Shown here: piece after piece, positions 1-7,223 of the stretch
How positions within the stretch are numbered: position 1 is the stretch's first letter
How the letters are laid out: each line of letters opens with the position of its first letter
Assembly (NCBI RefSeq): GCF_900143205.1
Contig: NZ_FRDH01000007.1
Coordinates: 184,877 to 248,876 of the forward strand
Reading direction: 5' to 3'
DNA from: Butyrivibrio hungatei DSM 14810
GTDB taxonomy: Bacteria > Bacillota > Clostridia > Lachnospirales > Lachnospiraceae
DNA length: 64,000 nt
The notes under the pieces: generated by a model
What the model was told of the DNA's origin: nothing
The model's input: the letters and a program-made list of their open reading frames with translations, nothing else
The model's database searches: none
Translations under genes and position numbers: made by a program

Positions 1-1080
1 ACCGGAATGATCTCATCAGCAGGTTCTGCAGGGGCAACAGCTCACGGCGGTGATTTTGCATTCGTAAACGCCGATGGTGATTACAAGTTCTTTTACTCCA
101 GTATGACAGAAGGTGATCCTTATAGCTACTATGCTTACAATGAAGCGGGCGATATGGTAACAGTTAAATTTGAAGGGCTTGAAACTGAGCACTTTATGAT
201 CACTAGATACTACATTGAGGATGAAAACGGTGTGGATCACCCTTACTACACCTACGATATGCTTGATGAAGATTATTCGATCATTACTACTGATGAGTGC
301 TTTGACGAATCAAATCCCTATATGCAAAGATTCATTGAAGCTGGCATAAAGGTCTATAAGCAAAACGAAATTGACGAAATGCTCACCAAAAAAGCTGAGG
401 AAATAAGCTATCCAGGCGGCTATCATCCATACTCTTCTGATGAAGAAGATAATCAATATGGCATTTCTTTAGTTTCTATGGAACACACGGATGTATCATC
501 TTTATGCCCGGATGATCAGTTTGAAAGTTGCAGAGATGTTTCATTAAATGATATTACTGGTGATATCACCGAGTACGTAGATGGAATCAAAGGAACTCGA
601 TTTGATGGGCATTTAGCTGTATTTAGAAGTAAGAACGACAGCGGAGACATCATTTACAGTTTTACAGTTGATGGAAAAGAGGCTGGAAGCTGTATTCATG
701 AGGCACATGACTTTAAGACCATTGATTACATTCAGGCCAAAGATATTGATGGTGATGGAGTTGCTGAGATTCTCATCGTTACTTATACCTACAGTTCAGA
801 ACCAATTATAGCTGTTGATTTCTCAGCTCTTAAGTACTGCCAAAATAGAAATGCGGCTGATGGCTCATCATATGGCATAGATACTTGCTACCACCTAAAT
901 AATGACTTTTCTTGGGGCAACGCTTACTTCTACATTGAACATGACGAAGCTTTAACTAGCGGAAATGTTGTTTATGTCAGTCTTGAAGATAGCGGCCTTA
1001 GAGTTGTTGTTGATAAGGGTGAAAAAGTTAATGGCGCATATGAATTTGATACATATGATGTTGTGATGAAGCTTGGATGA
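1..1080 (+). CDS. Hypothetical extracellular or cell-surface protein, 5' end outside the window
   Basis: The frame is open to the first base of the window, so the first visible ATG (position 7) is probably internal and the real start lies upstream. The visible 357 residues are acidic and rich in Tyr, Asp and Gly, with no membrane segment. Near residue 245 there is a DIDGDGVAEIL motif, typical of FG-GAP/VCBS-like or EF-hand-like calcium loops in secreted Firmicute proteins. No enzyme motif is recognisable. It is convergent with the minus-strand gene at 1124 and the two share a hairpin terminator. Function unknown; secretion is inferred from composition only. Confidence 0.75.
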   Translation, partial: TGMISSAGSAGATAHGGDFAFVNADGDYKFFYSSMTEGDPYSYYAYNEAGDMVTVKFEGLETEHFMITRYYIEDENGVDHPYYTYDMLDEDYSIITTDECFDESNPYMQRFIEAGIKVYKQNEIDEMLTKKAEEISYPGGYHPYSSDEEDNQYGISLVSMEHTDVSSLCPDDQFESCRDVSLNDITGDITEYVDGIKGTRFDGHLAVFRSKNDSGDIIYSFTVDGKEAGSCIHEAHDFKTIDYIQAKDIDGDGVAEILIVTYTYSSEPIIAVDFSALKYCQNRNAADGSSYGIDTCYHLNNDFSWGNAYFYIEHDEALTSGNVVYVSLEDSGLRVVVDKGEKVNGAYEFDTYDVVMKLG

Positions 1081-1087
1081 TCATAAA

Positions 1088-1128
1088 ACGAGGCCTCTAT
1101 CCTTTTTCGAGATAGAGGTCTCATTATT
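1088..1128. terminator. Hairpin terminator between convergent genes
   Basis: A 12-bp stem (1090-1101 with 1111-1122, one wobble pair) encloses a T-rich loop and is followed by T-rich sequence on the plus side and GTTTTAT on the minus side. It sits exactly between two convergent stop codons and probably serves both. Confidence 0.8.
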
Positions 1129-1618
1129 TAAGTATCTCTATTGCCTTTTCTACGTCTTTTTCCGTAAGTCCTATCTCTGGATCAGTCTTCACCTGATGTC
1201 TTGCCACTTCCTCGTTATGTAAATCTAGGTCATCTAGCACCACCCACTTGGTAAAAGAGCTGTTGTCATCCAGCCACTTAAGTATCTCATCAGCCTTAAC
1301 TAGACTAAATTTCTTTGTTTTTCTTATCTCCTCTGTCGTCAGATCCGGCGTAACTCCGTAAATGCTTATTTCTTCTTTTGCTAGCGCGTTAGCAAAAAAC
1401 TCAGCTTCCGGTCTTACGGGCTTCATAGACTCATCAAACCAAAACCTCCATCCTGAATGGAGAATAAGCTTTGCATTAGTTCTTTTCACAAGAGTTCCTA
1501 GAAGCTTTACAGCTTCAGGGTCTACATATTTACCTTCACTGATCTCACGCTGATGATCATTATTCCAGAATTTGGAATTGAGAACGCCGTCTACGTCTAG
1601 AAAAATGATTTTATTCAT
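1124..1618 (-). CDS. HAD-superfamily hydrolase of the SAK-type HAD family
   Basis: The 164-residue protein begins with the HAD motif I FLDVDGVLNS (both catalytic Asp present). It has an HSGWR segment around residue 55 and a late acidic motif WVVLDDLDL around residue 125. This arrangement matches the HAD domain family first noted in 'Swiss army knife' RNA-repair proteins, here as a stand-alone domain. The substrate cannot be told; phosphate ester hydrolysis is expected. It is the last gene of the minus-strand accessory cluster and ends at the shared terminator. Confidence 0.8.
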   Translation of the reverse strand: MNKIIFLDVDGVLNSKFWNNDHQREISEGKYVDPEAVKLLGTLVKRTNAKLILHSGWRFWFDESMKPVRPEAEFFANALAKEEISIYGVTPDLTTEEIRKTKKFSLVKADEILKWLDDNSSFTKWVVLDDLDLHNEEVARHQVKTDPEIGLTEKDVEKAIEILK

Positions 1619-1633
1619 AGTTTCAACATAGCC

Positions 1634-1780
1634 TCATTGATTCAGTTCTTTTGTGTAATAATGCCTTTTCCCCGTGTATGGATAATCTTCACGATTGCTT
1701 AGATTAAATGTCTTAAGCATCTCATATATTTCTTGAATATCTTGTTCATTACCATCTGATGTTATTCTAAAATCTGGCAT
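1634..1780 (-). pseudogene. 5' remnant of a GNAT acetyltransferase gene (48 codons)
   Basis: The 48-codon frame begins MPDFRITSDGNEQDIQEIYE and continues with a LKTFNLSNRED segment. That pattern is typical of the first helix of GNAT acetyltransferases (D..I...L..YNL...E). The acetyl-CoA binding motif never follows; the frame changes to an unrelated tail and stops. Its ATG overlaps the stop of the phosphoesterase gene by one base (TAATG), so translation would be coupled. I read it as a deletion remnant; an expressed microprotein cannot be excluded. Confidence 0.5.
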
Positions 1781-2655
1781 TATCTAGTCTCCTCTTTGCC
1801 AAATATTGTATCAAGTTCTTTTTCCCAAAACTCCTCAGGTATGCCGTGAAGAGTCTCTATACCTGTCTTTTTGTAATAATCAGACATTACTTTTCTCAAT
1901 ATTGATGCATGGGAGTTTTCACCTGTCTGCAAAAGATGTTTTGTAATCCTATACCAGCCTGGTGCCAGCTCATTTATCTTTTCATCGTGCATAGCCCTAA
2001 TTGTGGCATTTACATCATATTCTACAGAATAGAAATGATAATCCCAGGCTCCATTCTCACCTTCAAGAATCATAAACTGAGCTTTACCGCCTGCATTTAG
2101 CGATATTCCTATTGCTCCAGGGTTGATAATTAGCTTCCCTGATCTTGTATACTGGGTTTGAATGTGGAAATGAGCACAGATTACTATATCGTTTTTAAAA
2201 GTAGCTGTAACCTCGTCTATATAGTCATAATCAGGGCGCAGGCTCTGATTCGCGCTATATGGTGAGCCATGACAAAAAGTGATATCAGGAAGTCCCTCGT
2301 AATGCTTATCTATACTAATTGGCATGCTCTCAAAGAAATCCAAATCCTCATCTGTCACACGGTCAAAATTATATCGAAGCATCCCAGTAGTAGTTCTACC
2401 ATACGCCCAGTCCTCTGCGTCAGGATGCCTTCTATGTTCTAACCAATAATCCTCTTTATTTCCTCTAATGAAGGTGCAGGGATAGTCTTTTCTTACCTGA
2501 TATACCATATCCATGGTCTGTCTTAAATTAGCCATGTCTCCAAGGTAATCGCCAAGAAAAATAAACTCTGTAGCACCTTCTTTAATTGCTTTATCAAAAC
2601 AAGTCTTAAACGCTTCAAAATTACTATGTATATCTGCAAATACTGCTATCTTCAT
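1780..2655 (-). CDS. Calcineurin-like metallophosphoesterase
   Basis: The 291-residue protein has the full metal-binding signature of calcineurin-like phosphoesterases: ADIHSN (DxH) at residues 7-12, GDYLGD near 36, GNKED (GNH/D-like) near 65, CHGSP near 127, and a late histidine-containing segment CAHFHIQT. It resembles the YfcE/MJ0936-type cytosolic phosphodiesterases, with a C-terminal extension of about 80 residues. No signal peptide. Its stop overlaps the start of the GNAT remnant. Substrate unknown. Confidence 0.85.
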   Translation of the reverse strand: MKIAVFADIHSNFEAFKTCFDKAIKEGATEFIFLGDYLGDMANLRQTMDMVYQVRKDYPCTFIRGNKEDYWLEHRRHPDAEDWAYGRTTTGMLRYNFDRVTDEDLDFFESMPISIDKHYEGLPDITFCHGSPYSANQSLRPDYDYIDEVTATFKNDIVICAHFHIQTQYTRSGKLIINPGAIGISLNAGGKAQFMILEGENGAWDYHFYSVEYDVNATIRAMHDEKINELAPGWYRITKHLLQTGENSHASILRKVMSDYYKKTGIETLHGIPEEFWEKELDTIFGKEETR

Positions 2656-2734
2656 CTAGTCACCGCCAATCTGCCATAAACAATATTATTAAGATGTTAG
2701 CCGTATGCTATGAATTAGTCAAGGTCCCAGGGCA

Positions 2735-2809
2735 TTATAACTTGTCTTTGTATCTCTCCTGTAAAGCTCTTTGCATATCAAGCATTTCATTAATCCCAAA
2801 ATCCGACAT
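2735..2809 (-). pseudogene. 5' remnant of a MazG-like NTP pyrophosphohydrolase gene (24 codons)
   Basis: A 24-codon frame (MSDFGINEMLDMQRALQERY then KDKL stop) has a good ribosome site (AAGGGG, 8 bases upstream). It matches the start of the Firmicute MazG-related family, which continues KDKW.P and then an acidic metal-binding helix. The stop replaces that Trp and nothing of the catalytic helix remains. It is therefore a truncated remnant rather than a working enzyme. The match is from memory of the family, so moderate confidence. Confidence 0.45.
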
Positions 2810-2823
2810 TGCTTTTCCCCTTA

Positions 2824-3363
2824 TTAGTTTCTTGTAAGTAAAATCACTTCTCCATTCCTATAGTTCACTCGCTCTTTATCTGCTTTGAAGCCCACATTCT
2901 TCATTATTCTAATCAAAGTATGCATAAAGAAGCCATGTGTGACTACAGCACAATCCTCATTATGCTTTATTATCATGTTCACAAACTGCTCTGCTCTCTT
3001 AGAGGTCTGCTTCCTGCTTTCAGGTTGTCTTTTATTTCCGATTAGCCACTGCAGCCTTCCTAGAAAATTCCAAACACCCAACGGCAAACGTATTGCTATA
3101 TCAAATCCTGAATGAAGCGGAACCTCATTTAGCAGTGCTGTCCTATTGAAATCCTCTTCTCCAAATAGCTTTTCTGCAGTCTGTCGAGTCCTGTCCAAAT
3201 CGCTAATATAAATCTTTTGAATATCATCGTTCACTGTATCTACAGATGCCTTATCAATCGGAGCTTTGTCATATAACGCACATTGCTCATCAAACTCAGC
3301 AGATGTGCACCACTTTTTCCAATCATGAAGCACTTTTCCATGCCTTATTACATATACTCTCAT
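2824..3363 (-). CDS. Histidine phosphatase superfamily protein (phosphoglycerate mutase-like)
   Basis: The 179-residue protein has the phosphohistidine motif VIRHGKV at residues 5-11, a second Arg motif SDLDRTRQTAEKL near 55-67, and the second catalytic histidine in VVTHGFFMHTL near 142. These four charged positions define the RHG phosphatase family. The first ATG overlaps the stop of the Nudix gene in an ATGA junction, indicating translational coupling. A small-molecule phosphatase role is likely; glycolytic mutase activity is unlikely at this size and context. Confidence 0.85.
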   Translation of the reverse strand: MRVYVIRHGKVLHDWKKWCTSAEFDEQCALYDKAPIDKASVDTVNDDIQKIYISDLDRTRQTAEKLFGEEDFNRTALLNEVPLHSGFDIAIRLPLGVWNFLGRLQWLIGNKRQPESRKQTSKRAEQFVNMIIKHNEDCAVVTHGFFMHTLIRIMKNVGFKADKERVNYRNGEVILLTRN

Positions 3364-3617
3364 TTAATTGCTACCGTCCAGTTATCCCCATCAACCAGAT
3401 ATTGGAACTCTGTCAGTTCAGGATTATTTATATCCAGGCCGGTTTCTTCTTTCATCTCACGAATTACCGCATCAACAAAAGACTCTCCCATTTCAACATG
3501 ACCCCCTGGAAGAGTGTAGCCTTTCCAATCCTCTTTGACTCTATTTTGAAGCAGCACTTTGTCTCCATCTGAAATGAGGCAAAGGACTGTTATTTCTGAT
3601 ATTTCGGTTCTGCTCAT
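3360..3617 (-). CDS. Short Nudix hydrolase, probably C-terminally truncated
   Basis: The 85-residue protein carries a complete Nudix box (GGHVEMGESF, then REMKEETGL). It closely resembles 8-oxo-dGTP diphosphatase/MutT-type proteins of about 150 residues, but it stops about 20 residues after the box, losing the C-terminal strand and helix. The start was set at 3617 (MSRTEIS) because GAAGGA lies 6 bases before it; an upstream ATG at 3641 has no ribosome site. Its stop overlaps the next start (ATGA). It may be a truncated relic that still couples translation of the phosphatase. Confidence 0.7.
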   Translation of the reverse strand: MSRTEISEITVLCLISDGDKVLLQNRVKEDWKGYTLPGGHVEMGESFVDAVIREMKEETGLDINNPELTEFQYLVDGDNWTVAIK

Positions 3618-3662
3618 ATACATTCCTTCTAGTCTTAACAAAAACAGTTCTACTTATCTGCC

Positions 3663-4082
3663 TTATGTGTATATTACCTTTCTAAGCGCAGGTCCACAGA
3701 ATTCGTGTGGGCAAAGCTTAAAGCCTTGTTTTACATAGAATTCTTCTTTTCCTTTTTCTGCCAGCAGTTGTACACTTATTCTCGCTCCTTCAGGCGCATC
3801 AGTTTGAATAAGCTCAAGTAATTTACTAATTATAGTTGAGCCAACCTTTTTCCCTTGATATTCAGGTCTTACTACAACGTCCACAATAGTGTAGTACATG
3901 CCATCTCCAACTGCTCTTCCCATTGCTATAGGCTTATCTTCATCCTTTACCAATATAAAAAATGCACTTTTATTTATGGCTTTCTGCGTCTGTTCTGGAC
4001 AAAAATTATTCCAATCAACAGATCTACGAAGTTCAAAATAAGTATCTAAATCCGGTATTGTTTCATAATAAACTATTTCCAT
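3663..4082 (-). CDS. GNAT-family N-acetyltransferase
   Basis: The 139-residue protein has the single-domain GNAT layout. The acetyl-CoA pyrophosphate-binding motif VVRPEYQGKKVGSTII (R/Q-x-x-G-x-G/A type) is at about residues 71-86, and the C-terminal KEEFYVKQGFKL segment corresponds to motif B. A GGGAG ribosome site precedes the ATG. The acceptor substrate is unknown. Unlike the fragment at 1634, this copy is complete. Confidence 0.85.
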   Translation of the reverse strand: MEIVYYETIPDLDTYFELRRSVDWNNFCPEQTQKAINKSAFFILVKDEDKPIAMGRAVGDGMYYTIVDVVVRPEYQGKKVGSTIISKLLELIQTDAPEGARISVQLLAEKGKEEFYVKQGFKLCPHEFCGPALRKVIYT

Positions 4083-4129
4083 CTTTTTCTCCCATCAAGT
4101 TTTTGCATTTCTCAATTAAACAATGATTC

Positions 4130-4753
4130 TTAAGAAGTCTTCAGCCAATCCATAGAACAAAGGTAGTCATAAAAAGACTGGTATTCCGGGACCTCCCACT
4201 TGCCTTCTACATATGCAAGCAGATCTGTATCAGCTCTGTAATTTTCGATTGCACATTTGCCATACGAGTATAAATGGTCACAATCTTTTCCCAACCAGAA
4301 ATTCCCAGACTCCACATCATAAACCATAGTTTGATATTTCTGATCTGTCCCCGGAAACAGTTCTTCTTCACATAAATCTATCACAACATAGTGGAAATGA
4401 TTTTTGTCCGCACCAGTAAGTTTCTCTATTCCAAAGTTGTCATCAGTTACATCAAACAGAAAGCTGTTAACTGAAACGTTTCTGTAGAGTCTGAAAATAG
4501 CTTCGTAGCTGTCATTGTGCCTGTAGAAATCATTAAGATCATATCTCATCTTATGCCTAAAGGTATTTCTATGGTCATCTTCCTCAGATAATGATACAAA
4601 TGAGCATCTGTACACCTGTGGGATGTAGAAAGACGCCTCCTGAGACTCTTCAGCCTTTTTCCCGCAAGCGCATAGCTGAAAGGCCATCAATACCAATAAT
4701 AAGCCAATCGCATATCGTATTCTTATCCCCTTATGTATCTCTAGTCTTAACAT
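4130..4753 (-). CDS. Hypothetical lipoprotein
   Basis: Starting at 4753 gives 207 residues with a classical lipoprotein signal: basic N-terminus, hydrophobic IGLLLVLMAFQ and a lipobox around LCAC followed by GKKAEES. An upstream in-frame ATG (4849) would bury this signal and overlap the preceding gene, so it was not used, although the ribosome site at 4753 is weak. The mature part is Asp/Tyr-rich with no recognised domain. It is expected to be anchored to the outer face of the membrane. Function unknown. Confidence 0.65.
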   Translation of the reverse strand: MLRLEIHKGIRIRYAIGLLLVLMAFQLCACGKKAEESQEASFYIPQVYRCSFVSLSEEDDHRNTFRHKMRYDLNDFYRHNDSYEAIFRLYRNVSVNSFLFDVTDDNFGIEKLTGADKNHFHYVVIDLCEEELFPGTDQKYQTMVYDVESGNFWLGKDCDHLYSYGKCAIENYRADTDLLAYVEGKWEVPEYQSFYDYLCSMDWLKTS

Positions 4754-4829
4754 ACAATCACCACATTCCCAGCAAGATACTGACTGAATTCCTGTCACCA
4801 TTATGGTGTATGCCCATAAATAGGCATTT

Positions 4830-5837
4830 TCAGCCGTATATAAATTCATCTGCTTCTAACAGTATTCTTCTTTGATCCTCATATTCCAACAGATGTAATG
4901 CATCTTCAAGTTTCAATCTTTTGATAGTTTTCACTTCTTGTGACCTTACAATCCTAGGCTCCTGATTTTTATTTTCTGCAAGAAAGTACACAATCTGCCT
5001 CTTAATGGTTGGTCTCTCGGCAGGTACATATTCACTAACTTTTCTAAAACCTGATATCAATTTGAGATCAAGTCCCGTTTCTTCCAAAATCTCTCGAATT
5101 GCTGTTTGTTCCTCAGATTCACCAATTTCAATATGACCTTTCGGAAAACTATAAAATCCAGACGTTTCCTCAACTAAAAAGTATTCTGTGTGACCATCTA
5201 TTATCGAATAAACTACAGTATCACATGACTTTTCCGGAATTATTTTGGATTCTTGCAAAAATCTAATGCACTTTTCATCAAAAGAACCTGCAAGAACTGA
5301 AAGCTCATCTAATGAGCAGTCATTAAAATACTTGCCGTTGGCAGGACAAATCGTTACAACATCAAGCGGATTACCTCTATGTTGCCTGTTAACATTTGGT
5401 TCATTAGATATGTAAAAATCGTCATCAGGTACTTCTGTAGTATATTCTTTTCCATCTATCAAAAGAACCAATCCTGTAATATAACGTGCCTTCAGCCTTC
5501 CTCCGTATCTTGCAGCCAGATTACTATAATGCTCAATCATTTCCTCTTCCGATAATGTCTTACCTTTTACCCTGCGCACAAATAATCCCGGCTGCGCATC
5601 TGCAGGAATATCATCTACATAGAGCCCTGAATCTGCTGCTAATGTCGGAAGTCCTGTTTTTTCATAATATGCCATTGCCTTTAATCTGGCATTCTCTATA
5701 GGAGTACTGCCTGACTCATCGACATCTATATGAATTCCCAGGCCTTTAGGAGTAATAATCTCTATATCATATCCCGTGAGCCTATATCTCATATTGCATA
5801 TTTTGGATTCATTCCCTGTAGCATATAACAATTGCAT
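4830..5837 (-). CDS. RdgB/HAM1-like NTP pyrophosphatase fused to a Nudix hydrolase
   Basis: Residues 1 to about 195 match non-canonical purine NTP pyrophosphatases (RdgB/Ham1): LLYATGNESK at the start and the metal/base motif ADSGLYVDD near residue 67. Residues about 200-335 form a complete Nudix domain with the box GHIEIGESEEQ then REILEETGLDL. Both families remove damaged or unwanted nucleotides, so the fusion plausibly makes a two-activity house-cleaning enzyme. The Nudix half closely resembles the first Nudix half of the protein at 59044. The ribosome site (AAAGG) lies inside the preceding remnant gene. Confidence 0.85.
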   Translation of the reverse strand: MQLLYATGNESKICNMRYRLTGYDIEIITPKGLGIHIDVDESGSTPIENARLKAMAYYEKTGLPTLAADSGLYVDDIPADAQPGLFVRRVKGKTLSEEEMIEHYSNLAARYGGRLKARYITGLVLLIDGKEYTTEVPDDDFYISNEPNVNRQHRGNPLDVVTICPANGKYFNDCSLDELSVLAGSFDEKCIRFLQESKIIPEKSCDTVVYSIIDGHTEYFLVEETSGFYSFPKGHIEIGESEEQTAIREILEETGLDLKLISGFRKVSEYVPAERPTIKRQIVYFLAENKNQEPRIVRSQEVKTIKRLKLEDALHLLEYEDQRRILLEADEFIYG

Positions 5838-5840
5838 ATT

Positions 5841-5942
5841 TCAAATACCTTTCTCACAAGCTCTAATTATAGTTCGTTTTATTATTTCTAAATTATCCTT
5901 TATGTTCCCGGTTACTCCCAATTTATAAGCTGCTATTTTCAT
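5841..5942 (-). pseudogene. 5' remnant of a nitrilase/carbon-nitrogen hydrolase-like gene (33 codons)
   Basis: The 33-codon frame begins MKIAAYKLGVTGNIKDNLEI and ends KRTIIRACEKGI. This resembles the first strand and helix of carbon-nitrogen hydrolases (MKIA..Q..V.GNI..NL..I...I..A...GA). The expected catalytic Glu segment is missing because a stop follows directly. It overlaps the HAD stop as ATGA at its start and ends 3 bases before the RdgB-Nudix start. It now acts at most as a coupling leader. Confidence 0.45.
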
Positions 5943-6553
5943 AGTATCTCCAGAAGTTCTGATAAACTGTCAACTTCATAATCCGGTCTTTCGCTTTCAT
6001 CAGAGAAAATCCAATATTGCCCCATGCCTTGCTTAACCCAGATAGTTTTCATTCCCATATTCTTAGCAGGAACAATATCGTAATCTATCCGATCTCCAAC
6101 CATAACAGCCTGATCAGCAGAACAGTTGGCTCTTTCAAGAGCAATTTCAAACATTCTTCTATCTGGCTTTGCAACACCTTCTTCTGCTGATGCCACGATA
6201 ACATCTATGTACTTTCTTATCCCAAACTTTTCCAATCTCTGCTCTGTACCAGGTATCTGATTCGCTATAATGCCTATTTTATATTTTCTGCTAAGTCGCT
6301 CAAGGCATTCTTTTGCATCATCATATAACCTTTCATACTGCGGTTCCCAAATAGGCTTTTCAACTCCCAGGAGTTTACTAACCTCTTTATCGCCTCTTTT
6401 GTTCTGCTTATAATACTCAAGTGCTTTTTCATAAACAAAGTCATACGTCTTATTTGCTGATTTCGCTATCTTTCTGTATATCTCCTCATAGACTAAGCTC
6501 TCATCTGCCAATGTAGAGCCTATATCAAAAAATAACCACTTTATTCCATCCAT
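5939..6553 (-). CDS. HAD-superfamily hydrolase
   Basis: The protein of about 204 residues has motif I LFFDIGSTL, in which the second catalytic Asp is replaced by Gly, a substitution seen in some HAD subfamilies. It also has a motif II-like IIANQ, a Lys in VAKPDRRMF (motif III) and the acidic motif IV VMVGDRIDYDI. The layout is that of type I HADs with a helical cap (YjjG-like). I placed the start at the ATG at 6553, directly before motif I; a GTG at 6589 gives a longer form. Specificity unknown. It follows the P-loop kinase and overlaps the nitrilase-like remnant. Confidence 0.8.
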   Translation of the reverse strand: MDGIKWLFFDIGSTLADESLVYEEIYRKIAKSANKTYDFVYEKALEYYKQNKRGDKEVSKLLGVEKPIWEPQYERLYDDAKECLERLSRKYKIGIIANQIPGTEQRLEKFGIRKYIDVIVASAEEGVAKPDRRMFEIALERANCSADQAVMVGDRIDYDIVPAKNMGMKTIWVKQGMGQYWIFSDESERPDYEVDSLSELLEIL

Positions 6554-6592
6554 ATCTTTACCACTACCTTTAATATTTGACTTATCCACTAA

Positions 6593-7108
6593 TCAAGAAA
6601 TCACATTTAAAAGATTTTGAACATTAGTAGCTACTTCGACAGTTCCATCTATACTAATTACAGGACATGTTAAATCCTTCAGCCACCATTTTGCATGATC
6701 ATCAGATCTAACCTCGACCATTTTAAAGAAGCGTTCTTCACTCTCGTATAGGTCTCCTCCCGGTAGCATACGATTCCCAAATTTATCATTGGAACGCTTT
6801 CTTACTCTAGCCATCCTTATATCTTTGGGTATTTCAATGTATACTGCCAGATCAAATAATTTTTCTATCTGCTCGCTATAATTACCACGAACTGAAGCTA
6901 GTACAACGTCTTCATTTTCTTCCAGGTCTTTTAATAAAAGCGCTGCTACTTCTTCCTCTGTCCTCTGAACACTGTATTCATATTTATCATCTGTCTTCGG
7001 GAAATAATAATCTTCGATATCTCTGAATTCATAATGAAGCTTTCCTGCCAAAGCTCTCCCCAAAGTACTTTTACCAGCTCCATTTAAACCACAAACAATA
7101 ATACGCAT
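6593..7108 (-). CDS. Small P-loop kinase (AAA_18/shikimate kinase-like)
   Basis: The 171-residue protein has a Walker A at its very start (MRIIVCGLNGAGKSTL), followed by ALAGKLHYEFRDIEDYYF. That gives the substrate-binding Asp-containing segment of small nucleotide or metabolite kinases, with a lid-like Arg-rich stretch MARVRKRSNDKFGNR. GGGGGAG lies 9 bases before the ATG at 7108, so a longer frame beginning at 7177 inside the tuf terminator was rejected. It is the first gene of the accessory cluster. The substrate is not determinable. Confidence 0.8.
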   Translation of the reverse strand: MRIIVCGLNGAGKSTLGRALAGKLHYEFRDIEDYYFPKTDDKYEYSVQRTEEEVAALLLKDLEENEDVVLASVRGNYSEQIEKLFDLAVYIEIPKDIRMARVRKRSNDKFGNRMLPGGDLYESEERFFKMVEVRSDDHAKWWLKDLTCPVISIDGTVEVATNVQNLLNVIS

Positions 7109-7148
7109 AGTCTTTTTACTCCCCCAAATATACTCAATACGTTTCTTT

Positions 7149-7177
7149 ATTGTACGAAAAAAGAGCCCCAAGCACAA
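7149..7177 (-). promoter_or_regulatory. Sigma-A promoter overlapping the tuf terminator
   Basis: TTGTGC (7172-7177), a 17-bp spacer and TACAAT (7149-7154) lie upstream of the kinase gene. The -35 element is in the loop of the tuf terminator and the spacer is its stem and U-tract. The spacing is ideal; the -35 matches only in part. Confidence 0.5.
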
Positions 7178-7192
7178 GGCTTGAAGCTCTTT
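7155..7192 (-). terminator. Intrinsic terminator of tuf
   Basis: The stem AAGAGC plus CAAGC (7161-7192) with a small internal loop is followed on the minus strand by six T residues. It lies just downstream of the tuf stop and separates it from the accessory cluster. Confidence 0.85.
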
Positions 7193-7223
7193 GAAATTCA
7201 GTGTTTATGCAATCCGATAAGAA

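Noticed and set aside
1124..7108. Integron-like gene cassette array
   Set aside because: Genes overlap by ATGA junctions and no attC-like palindromes or integrase gene are present.
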